Shown piece after piece: positions 17,538-26,397 of a DNA stretch of 64,000 bases; within the stretch, counting starts at the first letter, position 1, and every line of letters starts with the position of its first letter. Location: the NCBI GenBank assembly GCA_037481875.1, contig JBBFKY010000001.1, forward strand, positions 473,782-537,781, in the 5' to 3' direction. The position numbers and the translations under genes were made by a program. This stretch comes from Desulfosoma sp. Lineage in GTDB: Bacteria > Desulfobacterota > Syntrophobacteria > Syntrophobacterales > DSM-9756. The notes under the pieces were generated by a model. That model had not been told where the DNA came from. It saw nothing but the letters and a program-made list of their open reading frames with translations, and did not search any database.

Positions 17538-18362
17538 CTATCCCGGCCAGAACCTTAAGACCATGTCTTCATAAAAGACAACGACGGCCGCAAAAAGGCC
17601 TAAAACAAGACCATGCTTTTTGGGCCATGGAGGGATTTCCACGATGAGATCCTCTCGATAACCACGAGCGGCCAGAGCCAGCGCGGTGGCTTCGGTACGA
17701 CCCAACGCTTTGCGAAAAAGAGCCGATACGCTTGTTCGCACATGACGCCATGGACGAAAACCGCCATCGCCCAATCGGGCTTTCTCGGCCAAACGAATGT
17801 GTTCCAGATCATCCAGAAGCTGCGTAAAAAAACGAAGTGACAGGGAAACCATAACGGCGATCCTTCGGGCTGGAAGAAAAGGCAGGGGCTGAAGGATCCA
17901 GAGAAGTGCATGTTGAAGGTCTCGAGGAGGTGTGACCGCCGTGAAGACAACCGCCCACAACACCATGAGCAGCAAACGAAAACCGCTGATCAGCGCTTGG
18001 AAAACGTTGTCTTCAGGAAAAAACTTCAAGATAAGATACCAGAGACTGAGGAAATCCCCGCTTCTTAAAACTTCTTCAAGAGGAATTGTCTGCTCGAGAC
18101 GCCTCGGTGAAAAGGCCTGAACCAAAAAGATGACTCCCAAAAAGGGAAGCCAGGAACGGAATGTTCGCCACAAAAGAGCCCACGGAAGACGCGCCGCCGC
18201 CGTTGTGATCGCAAGCGCTGATGTGATTGTGAGCAAAGCGAAGGCGCTGAAGCGCAGCAGAACGGTGCAAAAAAGAAAAAGAGCTAGGAGCTTCGTGCGG
18301 GCATCAAGACGGTGAACGGGCGAAGAGCGCGGCACATAATGAAGGGCTAGGCGGCGAGCCAT
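17538..18362 (-). CDS. bioN: Biotin ECF transporter transmembrane (T) component BioN/EcfT
   Basis: About 274 residues from the ATG at 18362, which overlaps the bioM stop by 16 bases. There are several hydrophobic helices, such as LLALFLFCTVLLRFSAFALL and LISGFRLLLMVLWAVVFTAV. Two Ala-Arg-Gly-type coupling motifs appear as EKARLGDG and LAARGYRE, which in EcfT proteins contact the ATPase. The protein transmits ATP-driven movement to the substrate-binding BioY. The clear link to biotin is bioY upstream with a BirA-type operator. Confidence 0.88.
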   Translation of the reverse strand: MARRLALHYVPRSSPVHRLDARTKLLALFLFCTVLLRFSAFALLTITSALAITTAAARLPWALLWRTFRSWLPFLGVIFLVQAFSPRRLEQTIPLEEVLRSGDFLSLWYLILKFFPEDNVFQALISGFRLLLMVLWAVVFTAVTPPRDLQHALLWILQPLPFLPARRIAVMVSLSLRFFTQLLDDLEHIRLAEKARLGDGGFRPWRHVRTSVSALFRKALGRTEATALALAARGYREDLIVEIPPWPKKHGLVLGLFAAVVVFYEDMVLRFWPG

Positions 18363-19093
18363 GGTTGCAAGCCTTTTCCAAAAAGCAGGGAACACGGCGG
18401 GCGCACACCGTATCGACCCAGCCGAAAAGCGATTTGGGAAGGCGGTCCCTGATCCACAACAACCCCTTTTTCAAGCACCAGCACGTCTTCCACGTAAGCG
18501 ATCACCTTTTCCACGTCATGTGTTGAGACCACCACCGTGCGTCCTTCAGCGCGCAGAGACAACATGGCTTCCACAGCCGCCTGGCTTCCTGCCCAGTCCA
18601 GATAGGTAAACGGCTCATCAAACAGGATCACTCGAGGGTTCATAGCCACAACGGAGGCCAATGCCACCCTTCTTTTTTCACCGCCGGACAGCGCATAGCA
18701 GGGTTTATCTCGAAAGGCCTGCAGGCCGAATCGGTTCAAGACGGCATCGACTCTGCCGCGCACCTCTTCTCTGGAAAGCCCCAAGTTTTCCAAACCGAAA
18801 GCCACATCTTCCGCCACGGTTTCCCCAAGGATCTGGTGGTCCGGGTCTTGAAAGACGAGCCCCACTTGAGAACGTAAGGCCCTGGAATCCTTGGCAGGGT
18901 TCAAGCCCAAGACACGGACGGAACCGAGGGAAGGTTCATAGAGCCCTGTGAGAATGTGAAGCAGGGTGGTTTTTCCTTGGCCGTTGGCGCCGCACAACAA
19001 CACAAAGGACGGAGTTTGCAGTCGAAAAGTCACGCCTCGAAGGGCGACGGTTCCATCGGGGTAACGGTAATGCAAATTTGAAGCTTCAATCAT
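18347..19093 (-). CDS. bioM: Biotin ECF transporter ATPase BioM
   Basis: 248 residues. An ABC-type ATPase with Walker A GANGQGKTTLLH, Q-loop region VGLVFQDPDHQILGETVAED (the Q-DPD form typical of ECF ATPases), signature LSGGEKRRVALASV, Walker B VILFDEPF, and the switch His in VVSTHDVEKV. It energises biotin uptake with bioN and bioY. It lies 75 bases downstream of bioY, and its end overlaps bioN. Confidence 0.93.
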   Translation of the reverse strand: MIEASNLHYRYPDGTVALRGVTFRLQTPSFVLLCGANGQGKTTLLHILTGLYEPSLGSVRVLGLNPAKDSRALRSQVGLVFQDPDHQILGETVAEDVAFGLENLGLSREEVRGRVDAVLNRFGLQAFRDKPCYALSGGEKRRVALASVVAMNPRVILFDEPFTYLDWAGSQAAVEAMLSLRAEGRTVVVSTHDVEKVIAYVEDVLVLEKGVVVDQGPPSQIAFRLGRYGVRPPCSLLFGKGLQPWLAA

Positions 19094-19132
19094 GAATCAT
19101 TCCAGCGGGAAAGCGTCTTTCACGTAAAAGCT

Positions 19133-19170
19133 TACCCCGCGCTCTCTGCGTCTCTGCGGTGTTATCTTCT
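19133..19170 (-). repeat. Short dispersed word (CTCTGCGTCTCTGCGGTG type)
   Basis: The bioY-bioM gap contains CGCTCTCTGCGTCTCTGCGG. This belongs to a widely occurring low-complexity word (A)CGCAGAGACGCAGAG seen in many unrelated bacterial genomes. A similar stretch overlaps the start of the acyltransferase gene at 21157-21195. Confidence 0.45.
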
Positions 19171-19708
19171 AGGCCATGACAGGGAGCCGGCGAGCCAGTG
19201 CTGGGCGAAGGGACCACGCCAGCACGACGGCCGCGGCGGCCTTAAGGATATCCCCTAAGACAAAAGGGATCATACCCACGGCGAAAGCTTTGGACCAGCT
19301 CATGCCAGTTACCATTTTTAACCAGGGAACACCAAATACGTAAACGGTCAAGAGTCCAACAAGAACCGCTAGGATATCCATCGTCCGAAATGGTGCACGA
19401 CTTAAAAGACCGGTGATCCAAGCGGCTGCGACAAAACCTACGAGATATCCGCCCGTAGGTCCGGCAAAATGAGCGGCACCTCCCTTAAAATTGGCAAACA
19501 CAGGCAACCCGACGGCCCCGAGGAGCAGGTAAAGTCCTACGGCTGCGGCCCCGTACCTAGGACCTAAAAGAAGGCCCGCCAAAAAGACGAAAAGATTCGT
19601 CAAAACAAGAGGAACCGGACCGATTGGAACGGCTAGCTGAGCACCCAAAGCGATCAGAGCGGTCATGAGACAGACAAGGACCATACGGCGAATGGTTTCC
19701 ACAGGCAT
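19169..19708 (-). CDS. bioY: Biotin transporter substrate-binding component BioY
   Basis: 179 residues, six predicted helices. Family motifs include ALGAQLAVPIGPVPLVLTNL (residues ~20-40), GPRYGAAAVGLYLLLGAVGL, and AGPTGGYLVGFVAAAW. BioY is the S component that binds biotin in the membrane. The ATG is preceded by AAGGAG. It leads the bioY-bioM-bioN run. A BirA-like operator lies 20-52 bases upstream of the start codon. Confidence 0.96.
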   Translation of the reverse strand: MPVETIRRMVLVCLMTALIALGAQLAVPIGPVPLVLTNLFVFLAGLLLGPRYGAAAVGLYLLLGAVGLPVFANFKGGAAHFAGPTGGYLVGFVAAAWITGLLSRAPFRTMDILAVLVGLLTVYVFGVPWLKMVTGMSWSKAFAVGMIPFVLGDILKAAAAVVLAWSLRPALARRLPVMA

Positions 19709-19727
19709 TGGTCAGCTCCTTTTTTTA

Positions 19728-19760
19728 TAGTCAACCCATAATCAGGTGATCGGTTAACTT
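19728..19760 (-). promoter_or_regulatory. BirA-type biotin operator
   Basis: AGTCAACC (19729-19736) and GGTTAACT (19752-19759) form an inverted repeat with a 15-base spacer and one mismatch. The known BirA operator in many bacteria is TTGTAAACC-N15/16-GGTTTACAA, and the half-sites match its AACC/GGTT core and spacing. The position just upstream of bioY suggests repression of biotin uptake by biotinyl-AMP-bound BirA. Confidence 0.75.
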
Positions 19761-19938
19761 AAAGGATGGCTTGTGTCAAGAAAAATACGGGAGGATTCAA
19801 TCTACGGGTTGAGGTTGCCGCCTCGGGTTCGCACTAGCCAGAAGCGTCAGCCTGTGCTACAGAGGGGAACAAGCTATTTTCATGCGTCGTTTGGACACGA
19901 CGCCCGATCCACCAAAACCCTTGCCGTAGGAGGTCCAC

Positions 19939-20349
19939 ATGAAGCGCAAAGCCACGTATCGACTCATGGTCACCCGTCGCGAAATGCTTTATGTCCATGA
20001 CGAATTCGATCACACCCTGATGTTGGTGGAGATGGAAGGGGAGCCCATCGAATATCAGGTGGGGGTGGCTGGAAAATTTGTCTCCCGCCGAAGTGTCACT
20101 TTCCATGACCGCGTTCGCGGTGCCGGAAAGATGATGGGTTATGCCGTGACGCATTTTGAAGAGGGCTCCATTTACAGTAAATACGAAGGCGAGCGGGATC
20201 CGGCGAGTAAACTGACCAAGGGCACCTGGACCATTTACAGAGGGATTGGAAAGCTGGCCACCATTAAGGGAAGTGGAACTTTCACGGTCAAGCCCGGCAC
20301 CCAGGATCGTGAATACATTCTGGACATCGAGGGTGAATACGAACTTTAG
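19939..20349 (+). CDS. Small conserved hypothetical protein, beta-rich
   Basis: 136 residues, start supported by TAGGAGG nine bases upstream. No signal peptide or membrane segment. The sequence alternates short beta strands rich in Tyr, Thr and Gly (for example TYRLMVTRREMLYVHDEFD, FEEGSIYSKYEGERD, IKGSGTFTVKPGTQDREYIL), suggesting a small beta barrel. The pattern GTWTIYRGIGKLATIKGSGT resembles proteins of the allene-oxide-cyclase/DUF3224 barrel type, but I do not claim membership. It converges with, and overlaps by 4 bases, the acyltransferase gene. Confidence 0.7.
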   Translation: MKRKATYRLMVTRREMLYVHDEFDHTLMLVEMEGEPIEYQVGVAGKFVSRRSVTFHDRVRGAGKMMGYAVTHFEEGSIYSKYEGERDPASKLTKGTWTIYRGIGKLATIKGSGTFTVKPGTQDREYILDIEGEYEL

Positions 20350-21194
20350 GAAGTGAGGGCGAAACGGTACCGGCGGAAACGCCGATGGATCCAATACCAC
20401 TGATCGGGAAACCGACGGATGTAAGATTCCAGAAGACGGTTAAAGACGGCGGTCATCACCGCCGTCTTTTCTTCAAAGCTTCCCTGTTGCGGCATTGGAA
20501 CCGGCGGTCCGATATCTATGAGGTAACGGTCGTCGGGCATGCGGTGATTGAACACGGGGTGCACAGGAGCCTGAGTCCGCAGCGCAATGTGGGCCAGGGT
20601 TTTGTGGGTAAGGACATAGCCGCCGAAAAAAGGAGCCCAAATCCCCGTTTTTTTCCCCGCGTTCTGATCCAGCAGGAACCCGACCATTTCATTTCTTTTA
20701 AGGGCTTTAAGAGCATGCAGCAGAGCGTGCTGCTTGGTGATGACCCGGTTTCCGGAACCTTCTCGCAATCGAGTGACCCATCGATTGAGCGGTTCCGGGC
20801 GTATGGGTCGAGCGACCATATTCAGTCGTGCCGGTACGAAAAAAGGCGCACTGTAGGCCATCCATTCCCAGTTTCCCACATGGCCCGTGAGGATCAAAAC
20901 ACCTCGACCTTGTTTCAGAGAGCGTAAGAGATGCTCTTCCCCTTGGGCTTCCACAAACCGATGAAAGTTTTGCCGGTTCATGAGGGCCATGCGGGGAAAT
21001 TCAGCAAAGACCCTGGTAAGGTGCCGAAAATTTTCCCGAGCAAGCTCACGGGCGGCCGCACCGTTCATGCCCAATGCCAGCCGAATATTGGCTTCCGCCG
21101 TACGGCGGTGTTTCCAATCCAGCGCGTGCCAGGCGACGCCCGCTGCTCTTGACAGCCAGTGTTTTTCCGCGCTTTCGGCGCCTCTGCGTTGCAT
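20346..21194 (-). CDS. LpxL/HtrB-family lysophospholipid (lipid A) acyltransferase
   Basis: 282 residues. The catalytic motif is GHVGNWEWM (H-x4-E form used by LpxL/LpxM), followed by ARPIRPEPLNRWVTRLRE and FLLDQNAGKKTGIWAPFFG, the usual second block. The N-terminal WKHRRTAEANIRLALG helix also fits. These enzymes add secondary acyl chains to lipid A at the inner membrane. The start codon at 21194 sits only 7 bases after the preceding gene. The first dozen codons consist of a dispersed CGCAGAGGCGC-type word, so the true start could be slightly further in. Confidence 0.87.
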   Translation of the reverse strand: MQRRGAESAEKHWLSRAAGVAWHALDWKHRRTAEANIRLALGMNGAAARELARENFRHLTRVFAEFPRMALMNRQNFHRFVEAQGEEHLLRSLKQGRGVLILTGHVGNWEWMAYSAPFFVPARLNMVARPIRPEPLNRWVTRLREGSGNRVITKQHALLHALKALKRNEMVGFLLDQNAGKKTGIWAPFFGGYVLTHKTLAHIALRTQAPVHPVFNHRMPDDRYLIDIGPPVPMPQQGSFEEKTAVMTAVFNRLLESYIRRFPDQWYWIHRRFRRYRFALTS

Positions 21195-21200
21195 CCTCGT

Positions 21201-22955
21201 CTAGGGTTTGCGGGCTGTTTCCGACTTACCTTTTTGACTCACGTTGAGGTCATAGGAAAAGAGGGTGCTTCGAGCCTGCCAGAGTTTCAGAAGGTCTTTT
21301 CCCAGGACCAGGCTGGCGATAAGTTCCGGGGTGCCGTCGGCGTTCAAGTCTCCGAGACGAATGGAAGAGACCATGCCGCTCACTTCGCGTGTCTTCCAGT
21401 TTTCCACGAGGCCCAACTGATCCCAGGAAAAGCTTACCACCTCTCCGGCTTCATAGTATTTGAAGCCTTGAGGCAGAAAACGGCTGGTGGTGTCCGGGCT
21501 TCGGTTGACGACGATTTCTGCAATACCGTCTTTGTTCAGATCCATGACGAGAATGGGCGATGGTATATAGTAGTATTCCACATTGTTATACCGCAGGTCC
21601 TCCACCTTGCCGAGCAGGTAGTTGGTCGTGGCCCCGAACTGCTGCTGCCGGCTGCGCCACAGGCGGTTTCCGGCGGAATCTACGATCATCAGCCTGTTGT
21701 CAGCTGTAATGACCGCGTATTCCAAAGCACTGTCCCCGTTGAAATCTCCGGGAGCAAAGTTTGCGACGTTACATTGGGGCGGCAAAGAAACGGGGGCCGT
21801 GGTCACGACTTGGCTGCCACGAAGGCGCCATTCAAAGATTTCAGGGTCAAAGAGATCGCCGTAGCGGCCTCGAGCTTGGGCCAGAGGCACACGGCCTCGG
21901 TTCGGGAAAGTGACAGCGTTAATGAAATAGGGAATACGCTGCGCGGCAACGTGTAGCCGTGTTCCGTCAAATTTGAGGACCAAGGAGGCCGGTTCATACT
22001 CGGTATCCGAAAGCTTGATGCTTTCAGGGCCTGGATTTCGGCCCTTGTTCCTTTCAAAAATGCTGGCGACCAAAATGTCCAAACGGTCATCGCCGTCCAC
22101 ATCCGCCAAGGCAAGCCATTTAAGAGTGTCTAAATTCCCGGCGCGATATTCGGCAAGGTTTTGCAGACCTTGTTCGACGCGTCTGTAAACGGTGACGCGC
22201 TGAGCACTGAGCGCCACCAGTTCGTCTCGACCGTCTCCGTCCACGTCGCCCACATCGATGGAGAGAATAGCTTCAGAAAAAGTCTGGCTGCGCCACAGGC
22301 CCGGTTGACGCAAAGACCCTTCCGGCGTCACTTCTATAAAGTTCGGGTTGAGATAGGAAACAGCTTGTCCGGGCATGGCGGATTCCGAAAGCAGAAGTTC
22401 CGGATGACGTGTGGAGGGGCTCTCGGCGGTGGTGTGTTGGGTAGATGTGGCTGTGGATCGGTTGAAGATTTGACGGTTGACATCTTCGGCGAGCCGGTTC
22501 ACCGTTGGAATGAGCTGGCTGAGGTTCGGGCTTTGGTAGGGAAGTTGGAGAGGTGTTTCCTTGGATACTGCTGAAACCACCGTGGCATCGAGGCTCACGG
22601 CTTCTCCGAGAGCTGTGACGCTGCCGTAGAGAACGTAGTCGGCTTTAAGACGGTGGGCCAAGCTGCGGGCGGCTTCGACATTTTGAACGGTGGCGGGACT
22701 CTTTGCGGCTTCGAGGACAAGGGCTTTGTCAAGCACCTGCACCTTGCCGGGCCAGGCCAATCGAGAACGCAGCATGTCCCAGATGCCGTCTTGAAGGTAG
22801 AAGAGCTCTTTGGGGGTGTTCATTTGAAAGGGAATGAGAGCGACGGTTTTTACCTGCTGATCCTGCGCCAAGGCAGGGCAGGCGACAAAAAGGCAGAGAG
22901 CAAAAACCGCACGAAGGGAAGCGGCGAATTGCTTGATAAGTGTTATCCTCCTCAT
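21201..22955 (-). CDS. Exported TolB-like/VCBS (FG-GAP) repeat protein
   Basis: 584 residues. A signal peptide (residues 1-30, ending PALAQ) is followed by a ~130-residue domain with the VALIPFQMNTP and ADYVLYGSVTALGE patterns seen in TolB-N/CsgG-like lipoprotein domains. The rest is a beta-propeller-like region with Ca-binding loops of the VCBS/FG-GAP type: DVDGDGRDEL, DVDGDDRLDI, DFNGDSALEY, DLNKDGIAEI and DLNADGTPEL. An extracytoplasmic structural or adhesive role is likely; no enzymatic residues are evident. It is followed directly by the acyltransferase gene. Confidence 0.8.
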   Translation of the reverse strand: MRRITLIKQFAASLRAVFALCLFVACPALAQDQQVKTVALIPFQMNTPKELFYLQDGIWDMLRSRLAWPGKVQVLDKALVLEAAKSPATVQNVEAARSLAHRLKADYVLYGSVTALGEAVSLDATVVSAVSKETPLQLPYQSPNLSQLIPTVNRLAEDVNRQIFNRSTATSTQHTTAESPSTRHPELLLSESAMPGQAVSYLNPNFIEVTPEGSLRQPGLWRSQTFSEAILSIDVGDVDGDGRDELVALSAQRVTVYRRVEQGLQNLAEYRAGNLDTLKWLALADVDGDDRLDILVASIFERNKGRNPGPESIKLSDTEYEPASLVLKFDGTRLHVAAQRIPYFINAVTFPNRGRVPLAQARGRYGDLFDPEIFEWRLRGSQVVTTAPVSLPPQCNVANFAPGDFNGDSALEYAVITADNRLMIVDSAGNRLWRSRQQQFGATTNYLLGKVEDLRYNNVEYYYIPSPILVMDLNKDGIAEIVVNRSPDTTSRFLPQGFKYYEAGEVVSFSWDQLGLVENWKTREVSGMVSSIRLGDLNADGTPELIASLVLGKDLLKLWQARSTLFSYDLNVSQKGKSETARKP

Positions 22956-23082
22956 GAAGCACCTTCCTTTAATGGTAAAGAGTGGAGATATGGGGTTCCT
23001 GTGCTGCTTTCGTTATGAGACTAACGACAAAGCGGACCGTCACGCAATAACATTTTTCAGGGCTTCCTTCGAGAATTTTTAT

Positions 23083-23110
23083 TTGACATCTTCCACGACA
23101 CCATTATAAA
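23083..23110 (+). promoter_or_regulatory. Sigma-70-type promoter of the first porin gene
   Basis: TTGACA (23083-23088) and TATAAA (23105-23110) with a 16-base spacer. The transcript would start near 23117 and carry a ~130-base leader before the ATG at 23247. The strong match fits the high expression usual for porins. Confidence 0.6.
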
Positions 23111-23246
23111 CACGTTGGTAGCGTCCGCAGAAGGGCGCCGGGGCGACATTCACGGAAAGGGGGTGATGCAAAGGCACAGCGGACAACCGAGGGGCTGAAC
23201 CAGGGTTAGCTAGTGGAGTCTTCAACATTTTTTAGGGAGGAAAGAG

Positions 23247-24614
23247 ATGAAGAAGAACTTCATCGTGTTTGTGGCGGTTTTAGCGGCTGTGGCTCTCGCC
23301 ATGCCGGCCTTCGCCGTCGATTTCAAGTACGGCGGCTTGTATCGGCTGCGTTGGCAATCCAACGACAATCTGGCCGATGGACAAGACAAGGACAAAGGTC
23401 CGGGTTTTGATGACAACGGGAACTGGTTCGACCAACGTCTGCGCATGCTTTTCACCTTCGTGGCCAGCGAAAACCTCCAGTTGGTGACCCACTGGGAAGC
23501 GGATACCCTCTGGGGTCGTGAATCATCGGGTGCCGGCCGTCACGGTGGTGGGGATATCGGCGCGGACGCCACAAACCTGGAAATGAAGAACGTCTATCTG
23601 GAATTCAACGTGCCCAATACCCCCATGAGAGCCAAGCTGGGTGTGCAGGGTGCCACTTTCTTGAAGGGCTGGATGTTTGCCGATGACTTTTCGGGTGCCG
23701 TGATTTCCACCAAGCTGGATCCCGTAAAAGTCACCCTGGGTTATGTGGCGGCTCAAAACAATGATGTCACCACGACCAATGAAAACGTGGATGACCTTTT
23801 CCTGGCTTTGGATTATGCCAACGGTCCGTTCACGGCGACTCTTGTCGGGTGGTACCAATATGCGCATGACACGAACCTGAGTACCTATCCCGAAATGTCG
23901 ACGGGTACTTTTGTAACCAGCACCACGGCTGTCACAGACAACAACCTTTTCAATCTCGGTCTCAGCTTGGGCTACAAGACCGACATGATGGTCCTGGGCT
24001 TGACCGGTATCAAGAACTTCGGAAGTTATGATTTGGTCGGCGGCGGCAGCCAGGATTACACAGGCTGGATGCTCGAAGGTATGGCGGACTTCATGTGGGA
24101 TGCATGGACGTTCCATCTGGGCGCCTTCTACACCAGCGGCGACGACGACAATGTAGCCGCCTTTGACAACGCTAAGGACTACGACGCCTTTGCGTATGCC
24201 CGCGGCGCTTCTTACTACTGGTCGGAAATCCTTGGCTTAGGTTTGTTGGATGTGAACGTTGCAGGATCGGATCACCTGAATCCCAAACACCAAGGAGCCT
24301 ACCGCGCGGCGGATATTCCCTCCAACCTGTGGGCTTTGAATGCTGGGGTTGTCTGGAAGGCCCTGCCTACAACCAAACTCACTCTCAACTACTATTATGT
24401 AGCAACCGCTGAGGATGTTCTTTCGGATGTGTCGAGGGGTAAGGAGGACAATACCGTAGGCCATGAGATCAACCTCTATATAAGCCAGGATCTGGTGGAC
24501 AAATTGAATCTTACGCTGGTGGGCGGCTATCTCTTTGCTGAGGATGCCTACACCATCTACAAAGACGACGACGACGCCTACGAGCTGGGTGCTGTGCTCC
24601 AGTGGAAGTTCTAA
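23247..24614 (+). CDS. Outer-membrane porin (deltaproteobacterial type), copy 1
   Basis: 455 residues, start supported by GGGAGGAAAGAG. A classical signal peptide ends AMPAFA (residue ~23). The mature chain starts VDFKYGGLYRLRWQSND and consists of amphipathic beta strands with acidic loops (many Asp/Asn), ending in the Phe-terminated outer-membrane signal ELGAVLQWKF. It should form a beta-barrel diffusion channel. A paralogue follows directly, with identical blocks such as NWFDQRLRM, HWEADTLWGRE/KWEADTLWGRE and GRHGGGDIGADATNLEMKNV. Substrate preference is unknown. Confidence 0.88.
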   Translation: MKKNFIVFVAVLAAVALAMPAFAVDFKYGGLYRLRWQSNDNLADGQDKDKGPGFDDNGNWFDQRLRMLFTFVASENLQLVTHWEADTLWGRESSGAGRHGGGDIGADATNLEMKNVYLEFNVPNTPMRAKLGVQGATFLKGWMFADDFSGAVISTKLDPVKVTLGYVAAQNNDVTTTNENVDDLFLALDYANGPFTATLVGWYQYAHDTNLSTYPEMSTGTFVTSTTAVTDNNLFNLGLSLGYKTDMMVLGLTGIKNFGSYDLVGGGSQDYTGWMLEGMADFMWDAWTFHLGAFYTSGDDDNVAAFDNAKDYDAFAYARGASYYWSEILGLGLLDVNVAGSDHLNPKHQGAYRAADIPSNLWALNAGVVWKALPTTKLTLNYYYVATAEDVLSDVSRGKEDNTVGHEINLYISQDLVDKLNLTLVGGYLFAEDAYTIYKDDDDAYELGAVLQWKF

Positions 24615-24655
24615 TCGCGCTCTTTGTTGAGCCGAAACGTTCGTAGTAATCTGGG

Positions 24656-24683
24656 ACGCCCGAGAAGATCACCTCTCGGGCGT
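24656..24683 (+). terminator. Stable hairpin between the porin genes
   Basis: ACGCCCGAGA (24656-24665) and TCTCGGGCGT (24674-24683) form a perfect 10-bp stem with an 8-base loop. There is no long T run after it, so it may act as an mRNA-stabilising or attenuating hairpin rather than a full terminator. Confidence 0.55.
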
Positions 24684-24760
24684 TACAGCTTTCGGCAAAG
24701 CAGTCTCGTGAAAAACTTCCTGGATTTTAAAACCCATCAGGTTACTCTCGGAGGTTCACG

Positions 24761-26098
24761 GTGAATAGACTTGCAGGTTGTTTTTTCGTAATGTTGGTCG
24801 CTGTGGCCGTGGCCAATCCCGCCCATGCCGTGGATTTTAAGTACGGTGGCATGTACTTTATGAGGTGGCAGTCGCAGGATAATCTTACGGATGGAAACGA
24901 CGATGTGGATGACAACGCCAATTGGTTCGATCAGCGACTGCGCATGTACTTTACCTTTGTGGGCAGCGAAAAGCTTCGAATCGTCACCAAGTGGGAAGCG
25001 GATACCTTGTGGGGTCGAGAGACGCCTGGCGCAGGGCGTCACGGAGGTGGGGATATCGGCGCCGATGCCACAAACCTGGAGATGAAAAACGTCTACCTTG
25101 ATTTGGTGGTTCCAGGCATTGACGCGACAGCGACGCTCGGCGTTCAGGGAACAGATATTTTGGGGGGTTGGATTTTTTCCGATGATTTTTCCGGAGCTGT
25201 GGTCGAAAAAACTTTGGATCCGGTGAAAGTGCGCCTGGGCTACATTGCTGGTCAAAACCAAAATGTGACCGATGTTTCGGAAAATATCGACGACTTTTTC
25301 TTGGAACTTTCCTACGCTCAGGGTCCTTTTTCTGCCACTTTGGTCGGATTTTATCAGTCCGCCAACAACAACAAGACGAGTCTCTTTGAGGATTACAACT
25401 ACGATGAGGCCGTGGACTGGCTGAACGGGCGAGATGTTTGCAGTAACGACTTGATCGATTTGGGGCTCAATCTTGCCTATACGACCGATGCCGTCAGTGC
25501 GTACGTCAATTTTGTCAAGAATGTCGGCAGTTACGATATCGTAGGCGGGGGTTCCGGAAAGTACAAAGGCTGGATGTTGGAAGGCCGAGCCGAATACACG
25601 GTGTCCAATTTTGTTTTGAGCGCCGGTGGGTTTTTCACCAGTGGGGACAGCAAACTGAATGACAACGATGTCAAAGCGTTTGTCTATCCTCTGGGGCGTT
25701 CCTTTTACTGGTCGGAAATCTTGGGTCTCGGAACTCTGGATGTCAACGCCGGAGGTCTTGATACTTACAACTCCTATGGCCAAGGTGCTTACTATGCCGC
25801 GGATGGTCCATCCAACCTATGGATGGTCACTGCCGGATTGAAATGGCAGGCCATGGAAGACACGGCACTAACCTTTAGCTACTACTATATTGGGACTGAC
25901 GAGAAGGTGGAAAGCGCTCCAGGGAAGAAAGACGACAGTATCGGGCATGAAATTGACTTCTATTTGGATCAAGGCGTTGTGGATGGCTTGAATCTGAGGT
26001 TTGTAGCCGCGTACCTTTTTGCCGAGGAGGCGTTTAAGACTTCTAAGGACGACGATGACGTCTACGAACTGGGCGCTATGCTGGAATGGTCTTTCTAA
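24761..26098 (+). CDS. Outer-membrane porin (deltaproteobacterial type), copy 2
   Basis: 445 residues with a GTG start preceded by GGAGG. A signal peptide ends NPAHA. The mature part begins VDFKYGGMYFMRWQSQD and ends ELGAMLEWSF, parallel to the upstream copy. The conserved blocks lie in strands while the loops differ (for example NNNKTSLFEDYNYDEAVDWL here), as expected after tandem duplication. It is probably read from the upstream promoter through the intergenic hairpin, at lower level. Confidence 0.87.
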   Translation: MNRLAGCFFVMLVAVAVANPAHAVDFKYGGMYFMRWQSQDNLTDGNDDVDDNANWFDQRLRMYFTFVGSEKLRIVTKWEADTLWGRETPGAGRHGGGDIGADATNLEMKNVYLDLVVPGIDATATLGVQGTDILGGWIFSDDFSGAVVEKTLDPVKVRLGYIAGQNQNVTDVSENIDDFFLELSYAQGPFSATLVGFYQSANNNKTSLFEDYNYDEAVDWLNGRDVCSNDLIDLGLNLAYTTDAVSAYVNFVKNVGSYDIVGGGSGKYKGWMLEGRAEYTVSNFVLSAGGFFTSGDSKLNDNDVKAFVYPLGRSFYWSEILGLGTLDVNAGGLDTYNSYGQGAYYAADGPSNLWMVTAGLKWQAMEDTALTFSYYYIGTDEKVESAPGKKDDSIGHEIDFYLDQGVVDGLNLRFVAAYLFAEEAFKTSKDDDDVYELGAMLEWSF

Positions 26099-26147
26099 AA
26101 ATTTAGGTGAGAATTCGCAGGAGCAAGGCCTTTAATTACCCATTCTT

Positions 26148-26278
26148 GGAAGGGGCGAGGTGCCGCCTTGCCTCTCCAAAGGCTAGATTGGGCTGTTTCC
26201 TGGGAGTGTGTGAGCTTCTATCCCGGCCTTTGTAAGGCCGGGACGTTCGTTTTTCGGAGCTGGTTGGTTCTCGGACAA
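26148..26278 (+). repeat. Dispersed palindromic repeat copy with inverted end
   Basis: The palindromic block GGAAGGGGCGAGG / CCTTGCCTCTCC (26148-26177) is followed by ATTGGGCTGTTTCCTGGGAG. A second hairpin TCCCGGCCTT-TGT-AAGGCCGGGA lies at 26221-26243. It ends with GTTCTCGGACAA (26267-26278), the inverted form of the TTGTCCGAGAAC left end of other copies. It fills most of the gap after the second porin gene. Confidence 0.7.
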
Positions 26279-26397
26279 CCGCTGGACCATGGAGCATCAG
26301 ACGCTTGGAGGGTCGGACCGATGGGTCGTCCCCCCACAGAGGCGCCGCGACGTGTCGGCCCAAGAAAGCACCACGTTCGGCCTTTTCAGCAAAATGT

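Noticed and set aside
26221-26243. CCCGGCCTT hairpin as the terminator of the second porin gene
   Set aside because: It belongs to a dispersed repeat copy and has only a short, offset T tract; termination is possible but not its main explanation.
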